A DNA stretch of 64,000 nt from Exiguobacterium aestuarii. GTDB lineage: Bacteria > Bacillota > Bacilli > Exiguobacteriales > Exiguobacteriaceae. Both the position numbers and the translations under genes were made by a program. The stretch spans positions 1,054,001 through 1,118,000 of the forward strand of contig NZ_JAIVAC010000001.1 in the NCBI RefSeq assembly GCF_020171655.1. The letters are read 5' to 3'. Positions 7,523 through 16,301 of the stretch are shown here, piece after piece. Position 1 is the stretch's first letter; the number at the start of each line of letters is the position of its first letter. The notes under the pieces were generated by a model. That model was not told where the DNA came from and did no database searches. It was given only the letters and a program-made list of their open reading frames with translations.

Positions 7523-7903
7523 ATGGGAATCGAAACAATCCTCGTCATCCTCCTATGGGTTGCCTTGATCGCCTACATCGTATGGCGCTTCATGCCAGCT
7601 CGCGGGTTGAAAAAAATGAAACAAGAAGAATTCCGTGCTTCACTCCGCAAAGGGCAATTGATTGACGTACGTGAACCGAATGAATACAAAGGTGGTCACA
7701 TCGTCGGTGCTCGAAACATCCCGGTCGGTCAACTCAAGATGCGTATGAAAGAATTACGTAAAGACCAACCGATCTTAATTTATTGCCAAGGAAGCTCACG
7801 TTCTAACCAGGCGGCCAAACTACTCATGAAAAATGGATATAACAATATCTACATGCTTGAAGGCGGCTTCAAGAACTGGAAAGGCAAAATTAAAAAAGCA
7901 TAA
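7523..7903 (+). CDS. yqhL: Membrane-anchored rhodanese-like sulfurtransferase (YqhL)
   Basis: 126 residues with one N-terminal membrane helix (about residues 4-22, ETILVILLWVALIAYIV) followed by a cytoplasmic rhodanese domain. The active-site cysteine is Cys88 in LIYCQGSSRSNQAA, and the substrate-side motifs LIDVREPNEY and GGHIVGARNIP are present. It probably transfers or binds sulfur; the acceptor is unknown. The ATG at 7523 was chosen for its GAGAAGGGA site, giving a start directly at the membrane helix. It is convergent with gcvPB, and conserved next to gcv genes in Bacillus. Confidence 0.88.
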   Translation: MGIETILVILLWVALIAYIVWRFMPARGLKKMKQEEFRASLRKGQLIDVREPNEYKGGHIVGARNIPVGQLKMRMKELRKDQPILIYCQGSSRSNQAAKLLMKNGYNNIYMLEGGFKNWKGKIKKA

Positions 7904-7937
7904 AAATGGGCGGGTCGATTGAATCGACCCGCTCCTT
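7904..7937. terminator. Bidirectional terminator between yqhL and gcvPB
   Basis: Stem GCGGGTCGATT with its complement, between the two convergent stop codons; T-rich flank on both strands. Confidence 0.85.
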
Positions 7938-9416
7938 TTATTTCACGGATGACGCCTCACGACGTTCATATTTTAAAACAGGCTTCCGAGCAGCGAGCGT
8001 CTCATCCATACGCTTAACGACCGTCGTATGCGGGGCCGTCTGTACGATTTCTGGATTTTCTTCCGCTTCTTTTGCAATTTGAAGCATCGCATCGCAGAAC
8101 GCATCAAGCGTTTCTTTTGATTCGGTTTCAGTCGGTTCCACCATAATACACTCTTCCACATTTAATGGGAAATAGATTGTCGGTGGGTGATACCCGAAGT
8201 CGAGCAATCGTTTCGCGATATCAAGCGTACGGACACCGAGTGCCTTTTGTCGCTTCCCTGACAAGACGAATTCATGCTTGCAATACGTATCGTATGGTAC
8301 GTCGAAGGCATCTTTCAATCGAGCAAACATATAGTTCGCGTTGAGCACGGCTTCACGCGATACACGCGTCAATCCTTCTGCTCCCATCGTTTTAATGTAG
8401 CTATACGCGCGAACATTGATCCCGAAGTTTCCATAGAACGGCTTGATTCGACCAATCGAGTGTGGACGATCATAGTCTAAGCCGAACCCTTTATCTGTCT
8501 TCGTGACGATCGGCGTTGGCAAGAACGGAATCAGATCACGTTTTACCCCTACTGGACCAGAACCCGGACCACCACCGCCGTGAGGACCCGTGAATGTCTT
8601 ATGCAAGTTCAAGTGAACGACATCAAAGCCCATGTCTCCTGGACGTGCGATTCCAAGAATCGCGTTCGAGTTCGCACCGTCATAATAAAGCTTTCCACCA
8701 GCCTCATGAACCACTTTTGAAATTTCGAGGATGTCCGCCTCAAACAATCCGAGCGTATTCGGGTTCGTCAGCATGAGAGCAGCCGTGTCTGCACCAACTT
8801 TTGATTTCAAATCATCCAAGTCAACCAGACCACGCTCATCCGACTTGACCGTCACCGTTTCAAATCCAGCAACGACGGCAGAAGCTGGGTTCGTTCCGTG
8901 CGCCGAGTCTGGAACGAGTACTTTCGTACGAGCCGTATCCCCATTGCGTTCGTGGAACGCTTTGATCAACATGAGCCCTGTCCATTCGCCATGCGCCCCT
9001 GCTGCTGGTTGCAACGTCACTTCATCCATCCCAGTGATTTCCGCAAGTTGCTCTTGTAAGTCGACCATGAGTTCAAGCGCACCTTGAATCGTTTCAACGG
9101 GCTGTAATGGGTGAATGTGCGCGAATCCAGGAAGGCGCGCCATATCTTCGTTCACTTTCGGATTATATTTCATCGTACAAGAACCAAGCGGATAAAATCC
9201 TGAATCTACTCCATGGTTTCGTGTAGAGAGCGCCGTGTAATGACGAACGACATCGAGCTCAGATACTTCAGGAAGTTCAGCCACTTCTTTTCGAATCATC
9301 GTCGCCGGCAATAATGACTCGAGGTCAACTTCCGGAACGGTTGGCGTCGGTAAGTTATATCCTGTTCGTCCTTCACGTGATACTTCAAAAATTAGCGTTT
9401 GTTCGTGTTGCATCAT
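7938..9416 (-). CDS. gcvPB: Glycine dehydrogenase (decarboxylating) subunit 2
   Basis: Beta subunit of the split P-protein of the glycine cleavage system; with GcvPA it decarboxylates glycine and passes the aminomethyl group to the lipoyl H protein. The 492-residue protein carries the PLP-binding lysine in [17 protein letters not shown] and the conserved SCTMKYNPK segment. Length is normal for the two-subunit form. Its start overlaps the gcvPA stop by 4 bp (ATGA), which indicates translational coupling in gcvT-gcvPA-gcvPB. GcvH and the lipoamide dehydrogenase are outside the window. Confidence 0.97.
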   Translation of the reverse strand: MMQHEQTLIFEVSREGRTGYNLPTPTVPEVDLESLLPATMIRKEVAELPEVSELDVVRHYTALSTRNHGVDSGFYPLGSCTMKYNPKVNEDMARLPGFAHIHPLQPVETIQGALELMVDLQEQLAEITGMDEVTLQPAAGAHGEWTGLMLIKAFHERNGDTARTKVLVPDSAHGTNPASAVVAGFETVTVKSDERGLVDLDDLKSKVGADTAALMLTNPNTLGLFEADILEISKVVHEAGGKLYYDGANSNAILGIARPGDMGFDVVHLNLHKTFTGPHGGGGPGSGPVGVKRDLIPFLPTPIVTKTDKGFGLDYDRPHSIGRIKPFYGNFGINVRAYSYIKTMGAEGLTRVSREAVLNANYMFARLKDAFDVPYDTYCKHEFVLSGKRQKALGVRTLDIAKRLLDFGYHPPTIYFPLNVEECIMVEPTETESKETLDAFCDAMLQIAKEAEENPEIVQTAPHTTVVKRMDETLAARKPVLKYERREASSVK

Positions 9417-10759
9417 TTCATCCCCCCGACCACTTCGACAAACTGATCAATCTCTTCTTTTGTACGTAACTCTGTCGCACAGACTAGCATCTGTGACTGG
9501 CGCTCTTCTTCATACGTTCCGAGCGGAAGTCCACCAATCATTCCATGTTCAAGCAAGTGACGAGATACTTCTTCTGCATCGCGTCCGAAATCAACAACAA
9601 ATTCATTAAACATTGGTCCCTCGTCAACGATTGTAAATCCTGCTGCTTTCAATGCTTCTTTCATGTAATGGGCTGTTTGGATATTCCGGACAGCCATGTC
9701 TCGAATGCCATATTTCCCTAAAGCGGACATCGTGATCGAGGCGGCCAATGCGTTGAGCGCCTGGTTCGAACAGATGTTTGAGGTTGCCTTGTCACGACGA
9801 ATGTGTTGTTCACGCGCCTGTAACGTCAAGACGAATCCACGTTTTCCATCCTCATCTACCGTTTGTCCTACGAGTCGACCAGGTAGTTTACGCATCAACG
9901 ACTTCTTCACTGCAAAATAACCACAAGACGGACCACCAAAGCTTTGTGGAATCCCGAACGGTTGAGCATCCCCGACCGTAATGTCCGCTCCAAGCGCACC
10001 TGGTGATTCCAAAATGCCTAATGCAAGCGGGTTACTTGATACGACGAACAGTGCACCTGCATCATGCGCTTGTTTCGCCAATTGCTCCAAATCTTCAATA
10101 CGACCGTAGAAGTTCGGATATTGTACGACTAGACATGAAGCATCTGTTAAATCGAGGTCAGTTACATCCGTCACCCCATTTGTGACGTTTGTATATTCGA
10201 CAGAAAGTCCTGGACCATCCGCATATGTGCGAATGACATCTTTCGCTTCAGGATGTACCGCTCCAGAAACGACAACGCGTTTTTTCTTCGTCTGCGCACT
10301 CGCTAGGTAAGTCGCTTCAGCAAGAGCCGTAATTCCGTCATACATCGACGAGTTTGCGACATCCATCCCGGTCAACTCACAAATCATCGTCTGGAACTCG
10401 AACATCGCCTGAAGCTCACCTTGTGAGATTTCAGGTTGATATGGCGTATACGCCGTATAAAATTCAGAACGTAAAAGCATATGGTTCATCACGGTCGGTG
10501 AAAGATGATCATACATCCCGGCTCCGAGGAAACTTGGATATGACTTTGTATGTTTGTTCTTATCCGCTAGTTTCGTCATATGACGAACGAGATCCACTTC
10601 CGGAAGTGGTGACCCGATTGCTGCAAGCGACGCTTTTTCGCGAAGCGACTCTGGAATATCCGCGAGCAACGATTCGATGGAATCCACTCCAATCGTTTGA
10701 AGCATGTCTCGCTCATCTTGTTCGGTCATCGGTAAATAACGAAATTCCATTCTATTCAT
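9413..10759 (-). CDS. gcvPA: Glycine dehydrogenase (decarboxylating) subunit 1
   Basis: Alpha subunit of the split glycine decarboxylase. From the ATG at 10757-10759 (GGGGGAT site) the protein has 448 residues, the length of B. subtilis GcvPA, and starts [20 protein letters not shown]. The body has the PLP-enzyme fold with [26 protein letters not shown] and [13 protein letters not shown], but lacks the PLP lysine found in subunit 2. A longer in-frame extension upstream would overlap gcvT and is rejected. It sits 16 bp after gcvT and overlaps gcvPB. Confidence 0.96.
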   Translation of the reverse strand: MNRMEFRYLPMTEQDERDMLQTIGVDSIESLLADIPESLREKASLAAIGSPLPEVDLVRHMTKLADKNKHTKSYPSFLGAGMYDHLSPTVMNHMLLRSEFYTAYTPYQPEISQGELQAMFEFQTMICELTGMDVANSSMYDGITALAEATYLASAQTKKKRVVVSGAVHPEAKDVIRTYADGPGLSVEYTNVTNGVTDVTDLDLTDASCLVVQYPNFYGRIEDLEQLAKQAHDAGALFVVSSNPLALGILESPGALGADITVGDAQPFGIPQSFGGPSCGYFAVKKSLMRKLPGRLVGQTVDEDGKRGFVLTLQAREQHIRRDKATSNICSNQALNALAASITMSALGKYGIRDMAVRNIQTAHYMKEALKAAGFTIVDEGPMFNEFVVDFGRDAEEVSRHLLEHGMIGGLPLGTYEEERQSQMLVCATELRTKEEIDQFVEVVGGMK

Positions 10760-10775
10760 TCTGAATCCCCCTGTT

Positions 10776-11852
10776 TCATTTCGTTCGTTTATAGAAAGGT
10801 GTCGGTACGCGTTCGGCTTCAATCTTTTTGCCACGAATGTCGATAACAAATCGCTCTTCATCTTTATACCGTGCATCCACACGTGCCCAGGCGATCGACT
10901 CATTGACTGTCGGAGGCATTGTACCAGTAGTAACGACTCCAACGACGTTCCCATCGACTTCTACTTGCGCGCCTTGACGTGCGATTCCGCGACCAAGCAA
11001 TCTCAAGCCCACCATCCGGTTCGGGATGTTTTCTTTTTGTGTGGCGAGCGCCTCTTTTCCAATAAAGTCCGTATCTAATTTGACCGCAAAATTAAGGTTC
11101 GCCTCGAACGGAGTAACCGACTCATCTAGTTCATGCCCATAGAGCGGAAGGCACGCTTCAAACCGTAGCGTATCTCGTGAACCTAACCCGCAAGGTGTAA
11201 CACCCTCTGCTTCAAGCGCTTCCCAGATTGCTGAGATCCCTTCTGCCCGCGCATAAATCTCGAATCCGTCTTCTCCCGTATAACCACTTCGCGAAATGAT
11301 CGAAGCAACACCCGCCACATCGCCGTTTATAAATTTAAAGAAACCAACTTCGTCAAGCGCTACGTTCGTAATCGTTTGAAGAACAGCTTCCGCATTTGGA
11401 CCTTGAATGGCAATTTGGCCATATTCATCAGACTCATTCGTCACCGTGACGTCGCCACTAACAAATTGACGAATGTGCGCCTCGTCTTTTTCGATATTCG
11501 AGGCATTGACGACGAGCCAATAAGCATCTTCATCTAACCGGTAAACGAGTAAGTCATCCACTACGCCACCATTCTCGAGACAGAGAAGGTTGTACTGCGC
11601 TTGACCGACTTTAATCTTTGAGACATCGTTCGTCACAAGATTCTGCACTTGTTCTAGAGCGTCCGGTCCTTCAACCCGAATTTCTCCCATGTGAGATACA
11701 TCAAACATCCCCACGTTTTGACGTACAGCCTGATGCTCTTCTTTGATCGAAGAAAACATTATCGGCATTTCGAACCCCGCAAAATCAACCATCTTCGCCT
11801 TCGGTTCAATCAATTCGAACAAAGGCGTACGTTTCAAAGTAACCTTTTCCAT
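10776..11852 (-). CDS. gcvT: Aminomethyltransferase (glycine cleavage T protein)
   Basis: Moves the methylene unit from the aminomethyl-lipoyl H protein to tetrahydrofolate, releasing ammonia. 358 residues from the ATG at 11850-11852, preceded by TTGGGGGAT. Family marks are TPLFELIEPKAKMVDFAGFEMPI at the N-terminus (split here: KMVDFAG), FDVSHMGEI near residue 55, and SRSGYTGEDGFEIY with LRFEACLPLYGHEL later. First gene of the gcv operon. I looked for a glycine riboswitch in the 100 bp upstream and saw none; a cre-like sequence lies in the preceding terminator. Confidence 0.96.
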   Translation of the reverse strand: MEKVTLKRTPLFELIEPKAKMVDFAGFEMPIMFSSIKEEHQAVRQNVGMFDVSHMGEIRVEGPDALEQVQNLVTNDVSKIKVGQAQYNLLCLENGGVVDDLLVYRLDEDAYWLVVNASNIEKDEAHIRQFVSGDVTVTNESDEYGQIAIQGPNAEAVLQTITNVALDEVGFFKFINGDVAGVASIISRSGYTGEDGFEIYARAEGISAIWEALEAEGVTPCGLGSRDTLRFEACLPLYGHELDESVTPFEANLNFAVKLDTDFIGKEALATQKENIPNRMVGLRLLGRGIARQGAQVEVDGNVVGVVTTGTMPPTVNESIAWARVDARYKDEERFVIDIRGKKIEAERVPTPFYKRTK

Positions 11853-11954
11853 AATATCCCCCAATCCCGAACATAAAATGCTTTTGTTTTTGAAATCTTT
11901 CGTTTTCCATTCCACTTTAACAATTTTTATTCTTTCTGCATAGTTAAAAAAGCG

Positions 11955-11993
11955 AAAAAGAAAAAGGATGAAAAACGAAAACGTTTTCATCCT
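11955..11993 (-). terminator. Terminator containing a cre-like sequence
   Basis: AGGATGAAAAC pairs with GTTTTTCATCCT, followed on the minus strand by TTTTTCTTTTT; it ends the aroK-linked unit. The stem holds TGAAAACGTTTTCG (11976-11989, minus strand), matching the cre consensus TGWAANCGNTNWCA at 13 of 14 positions, about 125 bp upstream of gcvT. Confidence 0.75.
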
Positions 11994-12000
11994 CATTATT

Positions 12001-12339
12001 TCATATTTTTGTCTCGGTGGAAACGTCAGAGCGTTCGATTCCCGCTGTACGTTTGATTTCATGTGTCAGCCCGACTGCCGCCTGTTTCAATTCAATCGAT
12101 TCGTCTTTAGCTTTGATGCCGAAATCTTTGATTTGCGTAACGGAACGGTTGACCGCGTCCACATGCCCTTTGATTTCAGTGACTTGTTGGTTGATGACGT
12201 CAGCACGAATCTTAAATCGTTCCGTCAAACGGTTTAATCTTCCAAACGTCGGCTTCATCTGTTTTTTAAATAACAAATATCCATATACACCAAGTCCAAT
12301 GATGGCGAATAAAAGAATTGCAAGGTTAATCCAAATCAT
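12001..12339 (-). CDS. Membrane-anchored coiled-coil protein, function unknown
   Basis: 112 residues from the ATG at 12337-12339 behind AAGGAGG. A single N-terminal membrane helix (about residues 2-24, WINLAILLFAIIGLGVYGYLL) is followed by a long helical region with heptad-like spacing of hydrophobic residues up to about residue 95. The layout resembles DUF948-type proteins, but I cannot assign the family with confidence. Its start overlaps the aroK stop by 4 bp (ATGA), so it is translated from the comG-aroK transcript or an aroK transcript. It could be a membrane-tethered scaffold; that is only inference. Confidence 0.7.
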   Translation of the reverse strand: MIWINLAILLFAIIGLGVYGYLLFKKQMKPTFGRLNRLTERFKIRADVINQQVTEIKGHVDAVNRSVTQIKDFGIKAKDESIELKQAAVGLTHEIKRTAGIERSDVSTETKI

Positions 12340-12824
12340 ACTTTTTCCTCCTTCATCCGGATAATCTGTTCTGCAATACACCGCGGTGTCTGAGACGCAT
12401 CAATCGTCTCGTCCGCTTCCTGATAAAGAGTGGTCCGTCGGTTGTATAATGCCCGAACTTCTGACTCTCCTTTTTTCACCAGCGGTCGATCCGAATCTTT
12501 GATCCGTGCCCAGCATTCCTCAAATGGTAAGTCTAAATGAATGATTTTACCGTGTTCGCGCATCCAACGTATGTTTTCAGAGCGTTCGACAATACCACCA
12601 CCCGTGAGGACAAAGTCAGCATCGATCCGCTGAAGCACTTTTGATTCTACGTCACGAAACGCTGACTCCCCGTATTGGTCAAAATATGTAGCGATGTCGG
12701 TTCCAATCCAGGCTTCGATTTCTTCATCAATGTCCACGACGTCTCCATGTTCCTTTATAAAATTGAACAAGGTAGACTTACCTGTACCCATAAATCCCAC
12801 GATATAAAACGGTTTCTTATTCAT
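12336..12824 (-). CDS. aroK: Shikimate kinase
   Basis: Phosphorylates shikimate in aromatic amino acid synthesis. 162 residues from the ATG at 12822-12824 behind GAGGTGA. The Walker A loop GFMGTGKST (residues about 10-18), the shikimate-binding VDIDEEIE, the adenine/shikimate loop FRDVESKVL, and the GGGIV turn are all present, plus the LID arginine in SDRPLVKK. The last gene before it, comGG, overlaps its start by 8 bp. aroK downstream of comG is the Bacillus arrangement. Confidence 0.93.
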   Translation of the reverse strand: MNKKPFYIVGFMGTGKSTLFNFIKEHGDVVDIDEEIEAWIGTDIATYFDQYGESAFRDVESKVLQRIDADFVLTGGGIVERSENIRWMREHGKIIHLDLPFEECWARIKDSDRPLVKKGESEVRALYNRRTTLYQEADETIDASQTPRCIAEQIIRMKEEKV

Positions 12825-13116
12825 AAGCAATCACCTCTTTATGACGTTCACCAGATATCAACACCATCTCCACTTCCGTTCGATTCGGTGCAATCGGACG
12901 ACACATCACCGTACCCGTCGGTTTGGTGAGCGTTACCGGTTGATTGCCACAGCGTTCTTTCGCCAATAACAAGTGGGATTCAAAACGTATGGCCAATATC
13001 TCATCTGAGATTCGTCTCGTCGTTCGTTCTACATCAGTATACCAAAATAATGCAATACCAAGTAACCACACGACGATTGTCAACGTAGTGATTAGAAAGA
13101 ATCCTCTTTCATACAC
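12817..13116 (-). CDS. comGG: ComGG, minor competence pseudopilus protein
   Basis: Seventh gene of the comG operon. The GTG at 13114-13116 gives 99 residues starting VYERGFFLITTLTIVVWLLGIALFW, a short charged lead and one membrane helix, followed by a small extracytoplasmic domain with two cysteines. Size and place match ComGG, a minor pseudopilin that lacks the standard prepilin peptidase motif. It overlaps the comGF end by 25 bp and aroK by 8 bp. The ribosome site AGGGAG is 11 bp away, so the start is less certain than the identity by position. Confidence 0.7.
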   Translation of the reverse strand: MYERGFFLITTLTIVVWLLGIALFWYTDVERTTRRISDEILAIRFESHLLLAKERCGNQPVTLTKPTGTVMCRPIAPNRTEVEMVLISGERHKEVIAYE

Positions 13117-13541
13117 ATGACGTACCGCTCCCTCTCGAAAGTTGAATCTTTCCAAGAGATTCGAAATCCCATACCGACCGTTTCGACGCGATACTGATCG
13201 ATTCCTCTTAAAAATAACAAGTTCCCTCCTCCGTCTCCGACCATGACCAAGTTCCCGTTCAACTGTTTGATTGTCCATGGCCACACTTCTTCATCTACCT
13301 TAAGAAAATCACCTCTTAATCGCCCCTCATCGACGCGACAATTTTTGCTGTTCTGCAAGCGACGCACAATGAGTTGGGGAGTCGTATGGTGTTCCCACTT
13401 CGGTTGTTCGTAAAGGCGTTGACCAAGCGTGAGCAATTCGACCAACAATAATATAAAGATGGGAAGAATCAACAATACTGCCGTCATTTCTAACATGGTA
13501 AACCCCGGATCAAAGCGTCGGTAAGCAAAAACCCTTTTCAC
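13092..13541 (-). CDS. comGF: ComGF, minor competence pseudopilin
   Basis: Minor pseudopilin of the DNA-uptake machinery. The prepilin-like segment FDPGFTMLEMTAVLLILPIFILLLVELLTLG (split: GFTMLEM, then a 20-residue hydrophobic helix) is near the N-terminus. I give the GTG at 13539-13541 (149 residues, basic leader MKRVFAYRRFDPG), but a GTG at 13551-13553 is equally possible and no good ribosome site marks either; coupling to comGE translation is likely. Two cysteines, one in NCRVDEG and one near the C-terminus, could form a disulfide. Overlaps comGE by 32 bp. Confidence 0.72.
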   Translation of the reverse strand: MKRVFAYRRFDPGFTMLEMTAVLLILPIFILLLVELLTLGQRLYEQPKWEHHTTPQLIVRRLQNSKNCRVDEGRLRGDFLKVDEEVWPWTIKQLNGNLVMVGDGGGNLLFLRGIDQYRVETVGMGFRISWKDSTFERERYVMCMKEDSF

Positions 13542-13746
13542 ACACTTCTTCACGCCCAGTCGGTTCAGCGGCTTCAAGCAGCACCTCTCCTTGTAATCGT
13601 TCATAAATGAACAACGTGTCACGCAACCTTACGACTTGGTCATTCCCTTCCGTCACAAACGATGTCAGAATGAGTATCCAGCCCATCACGACCGCTAAGC
13701 TCACACTCACTTCCCATAACGAGAATCCTTTCTCATCCCCCTTCAT
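13510..13746 (-). CDS. comGE: ComGE, minor competence pseudopilin
   Basis: 78 residues with the prepilin cleavage motif KG-FSLWEV at residues 6-13 and a following hydrophobic helix (VSLAVVMGWILILTSFV). This is shorter than typical ComGE proteins but carries the required Glu at mature position 5. GGAGGTGAT site upstream. Overlaps comGD by 14 bp and comGF by 32 bp, so the distal comG genes are densely overlapped and probably translationally coupled. Two cysteines lie near the C-terminus. Confidence 0.75.
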   Translation of the reverse strand: MKGDEKGFSLWEVSVSLAVVMGWILILTSFVTEGNDQVVRLRDTLFIYERLQGEVLLEAAEPTGREEVCEKGFCLPTL

Positions 13747-14164
13747 GGATGATCACCTCCGGTTCATACGTTCCAAGTCGAAATTTAAACGTGACGGATG
13801 TTTTCCCACTGACAAATTTCCACTGTCCTGCATAGGAAGCTGTTGCCTGGGAGAAGGTGATGGTATTGTAGGTCGGAAGATAAACAATGATTCCTTCCGG
13901 TACGTCCACCCTTCGCACTAACGTCATTCCACACATGATCAAATACCTTCTCTGTTTAGCCACCCAAATCAACTTTGGCACGCAACTTCCATTTTCCGAA
14001 ATGTACGGGTATTGTCCCGCTTCTTGAATATTCGTCACTAACGTATCTGTAAAATCAAATAGTTCAAGTCGCTCAAAAGGCTTCACTACAGGACTACTGA
14101 TCAGTATGAGGAAGGAAATGATCACGAGTACCCACGCCATCTCGACAAACGTATAGCCTTTCAT
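13733..14164 (-). CDS. comGD: ComGD, minor competence pseudopilin
   Basis: 143 residues. The very short leader MKG is followed by YTFVEMAWVLVIISFLILISS, a type IV prepilin motif with Glu at mature +5, so ComC-type peptidase should cleave after Gly3 and methylate Tyr4. The C-terminal domain is beta-rich and extracytoplasmic. Start overlaps the comGC stop by 4 bp. Known role of the family: priming assembly of the ComGC pseudopilus. Confidence 0.83.
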   Translation of the reverse strand: MKGYTFVEMAWVLVIISFLILISSPVVKPFERLELFDFTDTLVTNIQEAGQYPYISENGSCVPKLIWVAKQRRYLIMCGMTLVRRVDVPEGIIVYLPTYNTITFSQATASYAGQWKFVSGKTSVTFKFRLGTYEPEVIIHEGG

Positions 14165-14463
14165 TGTTTCTTCAGCGAACCATCAAGTGGAGAATACGTG
14201 TAGGCTGACGATTGACAACTATACACTAGTGGATCCGTTTCAGAAGCACGTTTAATCACTTCTAATGTGGCAGGGTATGATTTATGTTCGGCATAGTGTA
14301 AATTGATTTCTGACTCTACGATTCGGACACTTCCCTCACAACTCACTTGGTCCGCCCGTGACTTTCCTTCTGTCAGCGTCGGCACGAGCAATAACAGTAA
14401 AATTGAAATAATGAGTAAGACTGCAGCCATCTCAACAAGCGTGAATCCTTGTTCTTCCTTCAT
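14161..14463 (-). CDS. comGC: ComGC, major competence pseudopilin
   Basis: Main subunit of the transformation pseudopilus. From the ATG at 14461-14463, with AAAGGGGA 7 bp upstream, the protein is 100 residues: leader MKEEQG, then FTLVEMAAVLLIISILLLLLVP (the prepilin helix with Glu+5). Two cysteines (VSCEGS and YSCQSS) match the intramolecular disulfide needed for ComGC stability in Bacillus. An ATG 18 bp upstream overlaps the comGB stop, but places the ribosome site inside the gene, so I prefer the second. Confidence 0.92.
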   Translation of the reverse strand: MKEEQGFTLVEMAAVLLIISILLLLLVPTLTEGKSRADQVSCEGSVRIVESEINLHYAEHKSYPATLEVIKRASETDPLVYSCQSSAYTYSPLDGSLKKQ

Positions 14464-14477
14464 GTGAATGTCCCCTT

Positions 14478-15455
14478 TCATAATTGAGCCATGATAAGTT
14501 TTACAGGCAAATAAAGCGTATAGAATAAGGTGCCAACCATGACGCTGAGCACTCCATAAAGTGCCGGCTCTACTTTTTCGATCAATTGACGACTATATTG
14601 TTCCATTTCTTCGAATACTAGTTCTCGATGAAGTGACATCAATTCACCGAGTTCTCCACTCATCGACCCTACTCCTAACAAGCTGACAACTTCATAGTCA
14701 ATAAATCTTTCCTGTTTGACTGCCATTTCGATTCCTTCACCGGCAGACAACCGTTTGTGAATCCGATTTGCCATTTCAGCCATCTCCCCCTTTTCATTAG
14801 CGAGACGACTGATAATTTGCCTGATGTTCGTTTCCGTCTGTTGTAATAACGACAATTCGCTGACAAACAAATAAGTCAGGTACAGAGTTTTACCACGGTT
14901 CCATATGTAAAACGGTAGTTCTACACCTCGTCGATGCAGCATGTAGACCGTGATCCCAAGCATCACAAATACAGAAAACAGAGCTGGAAAGAACCATTTC
15001 GATAGTAAAATTGAACCTGCTCCCTCATATGTGGACACATCAACCATCCCCATCAGCTTTGGGAAAATGTACAACGCATAGACCATCCCAAGACCGAGCA
15101 GGATAAAGAAAATGATTAAAGGATACCGAATGAGTCGCTTCAATTTTTCCTTCAACCGCATCCGCATTTCTAAAACTAAAACGACTTGAGATAACCCATC
15201 CATAAACCGCCCGTTCCGATCGGCTGTCATCAATATTTCTTGCATTTGGCGATTTGTGATGATTAGCGAGAACACGTCCGCTAAAGAAGTACCAGATTCA
15301 AGTTGTGCCCTCATCTCTTGAACATCCGCTTTCCTGTTTCCTTTTTCATGATATTCAAGTGTTTCCATTGTGGCTTTCAACGATACACCTCGGGATTGAA
15401 GACGCAGAAAACGGTGAATCAATTGAATCGGTGGTTTTACTGAAGCGTTGCCCAT
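14478..15455 (-). CDS. comGB: ComGB, competence pseudopilus platform membrane protein
   Basis: 325-residue GspF/PilC-type integral membrane protein with three membrane helices: about residues 105-130 (YPLIIFFILLGLGMVYALYIF), 150-172 and 295-320. Two cytoplasmic T2SSF-like repeats are seen, with the conserved EILMTADRNGRFMDGLSQ in the first and GVGSMSGELGELMSLH in the second. It anchors the pseudopilus and couples to the ComGA ATPase. Length equals that of Bacillus ComGB. It overlaps comGA by 19 bp. Confidence 0.92.
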   Translation of the reverse strand: MGNASVKPPIQLIHRFLRLQSRGVSLKATMETLEYHEKGNRKADVQEMRAQLESGTSLADVFSLIITNRQMQEILMTADRNGRFMDGLSQVVLVLEMRMRLKEKLKRLIRYPLIIFFILLGLGMVYALYIFPKLMGMVDVSTYEGAGSILLSKWFFPALFSVFVMLGITVYMLHRRGVELPFYIWNRGKTLYLTYLFVSELSLLQQTETNIRQIISRLANEKGEMAEMANRIHKRLSAGEGIEMAVKQERFIDYEVVSLLGVGSMSGELGELMSLHRELVFEEMEQYSRQLIEKVEPALYGVLSVMVGTLFYTLYLPVKLIMAQL

Positions 15456-16243
15456 TCACACGTCACCTCCTGATCACGCGTTAGTACACACCAATGTCTT
15501 GTTACTGACGATTTTCCGAGCAATTGTTCAAGCCGTTTCTCCCCATCCTGAATCGTCGCTGTATGAAACGTAGTAATCGTCAAATGCCCACTGAGTGCAG
15601 CATCGTAGGCGACGTTTAACTCTTCCTCTGTCCGTACCTCTCCGATTACAATGATGTCTGGGTCGGCACGTAACGTTTCTTTTAATAACTGTCGATGATT
15701 CAACCCTGCTTTTGCATTCACCTCGAGTTGAATCACCCCATCAATCTTTTGTTCTGGAGGATTTTCAATCGTGACGACCCGCTCACGCTTTAAGTGATTA
15801 AGAAGCGCATACAATATTGTCGTCTTGCCCGCACCAGTAGCACCTCCGATTAACAGGAGACCATGTCGCGATGCAGACATTTCTTGAAAACGTTCAACGT
15901 CCCCTGGTCTCAACAAGTGATGAAGCTCAAACGCTTGATTTGGTACCCTCCAGGACATCAATGTTTGAGTAAATGATGGGAGAAATGTTACGCGGATGAC
16001 TTCTCGATCAAGTTCATACACGCCTGACTGAGGCACACGTTGATTCGTGTCCGGTAACGAACACCAATATCGCATATGAAGTGTGAGACGGTCGTATTGA
16101 TTGATATCCATCGACTGAAGATCAAGCAGTCTCATATCTGATCGGATTTGGATCTTCACTTCATGCGTACTCGGTATAAAATGAAGATCGCTTGCCCCCG
16201 CCTCTCTCGCCACAATCATCAGTTGTTCAATAAGCTCCTTCAT
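15437..16243 (-). CDS. comGA: ComGA, competence traffic ATPase (C-terminally short form)
   Basis: Secretion-type ATPase that powers pseudopilus assembly. 268 residues from the ATG at 16241-16243 behind GAGGTGA. Walker A is GGATGAGKT (133-141), Asp box PDIIVIGEVRTEEE region (195-208) with Walker B, and the His box SGHLTITTFHTAT ends near 230. Compared with the B. subtilis protein (356 residues) the sequence stops about where QRLV occurs, so the tetracysteine zinc region and C-terminal domain are missing. No frameshift is visible; the reading frame ends cleanly inside comGB. First gene of comG. Confidence 0.9.
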   Translation of the reverse strand: MKELIEQLMIVAREAGASDLHFIPSTHEVKIQIRSDMRLLDLQSMDINQYDRLTLHMRYWCSLPDTNQRVPQSGVYELDREVIRVTFLPSFTQTLMSWRVPNQAFELHHLLRPGDVERFQEMSASRHGLLLIGGATGAGKTTILYALLNHLKRERVVTIENPPEQKIDGVIQLEVNAKAGLNHRQLLKETLRADPDIIVIGEVRTEEELNVAYDAALSGHLTITTFHTATIQDGEKRLEQLLGKSSVTRHWCVLTRDQEVTCEWATLQ

Positions 16244-16264
16244 TCCGCTCACCTCGAGAACAGC

Positions 16265-16298
16265 ATAAAAAAAAGCCCACTCTATTGAAAGTGGACTT
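16265..16298 (-). terminator. Terminator of the mgsR-like gene
   Basis: Stem AAGTCCACT/AGTGGGCTT with a 7-nt loop, then eight Ts on the minus strand; separates the regulator gene from comGA. Confidence 0.85.
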
Positions 16299-16301
16299 GT
16301 C

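Noticed and set aside
10760-10954. N-terminal extension of gcvPA
   Set aside because: It would overlap gcvT; the shorter form has a ribosome site and the family length of 448 residues.
11853-11960. Possible glycine riboswitch upstream of gcvT
   Set aside because: The leader is short and AT-rich; none of the conserved glycine-aptamer segments or a tandem arrangement could be seen.
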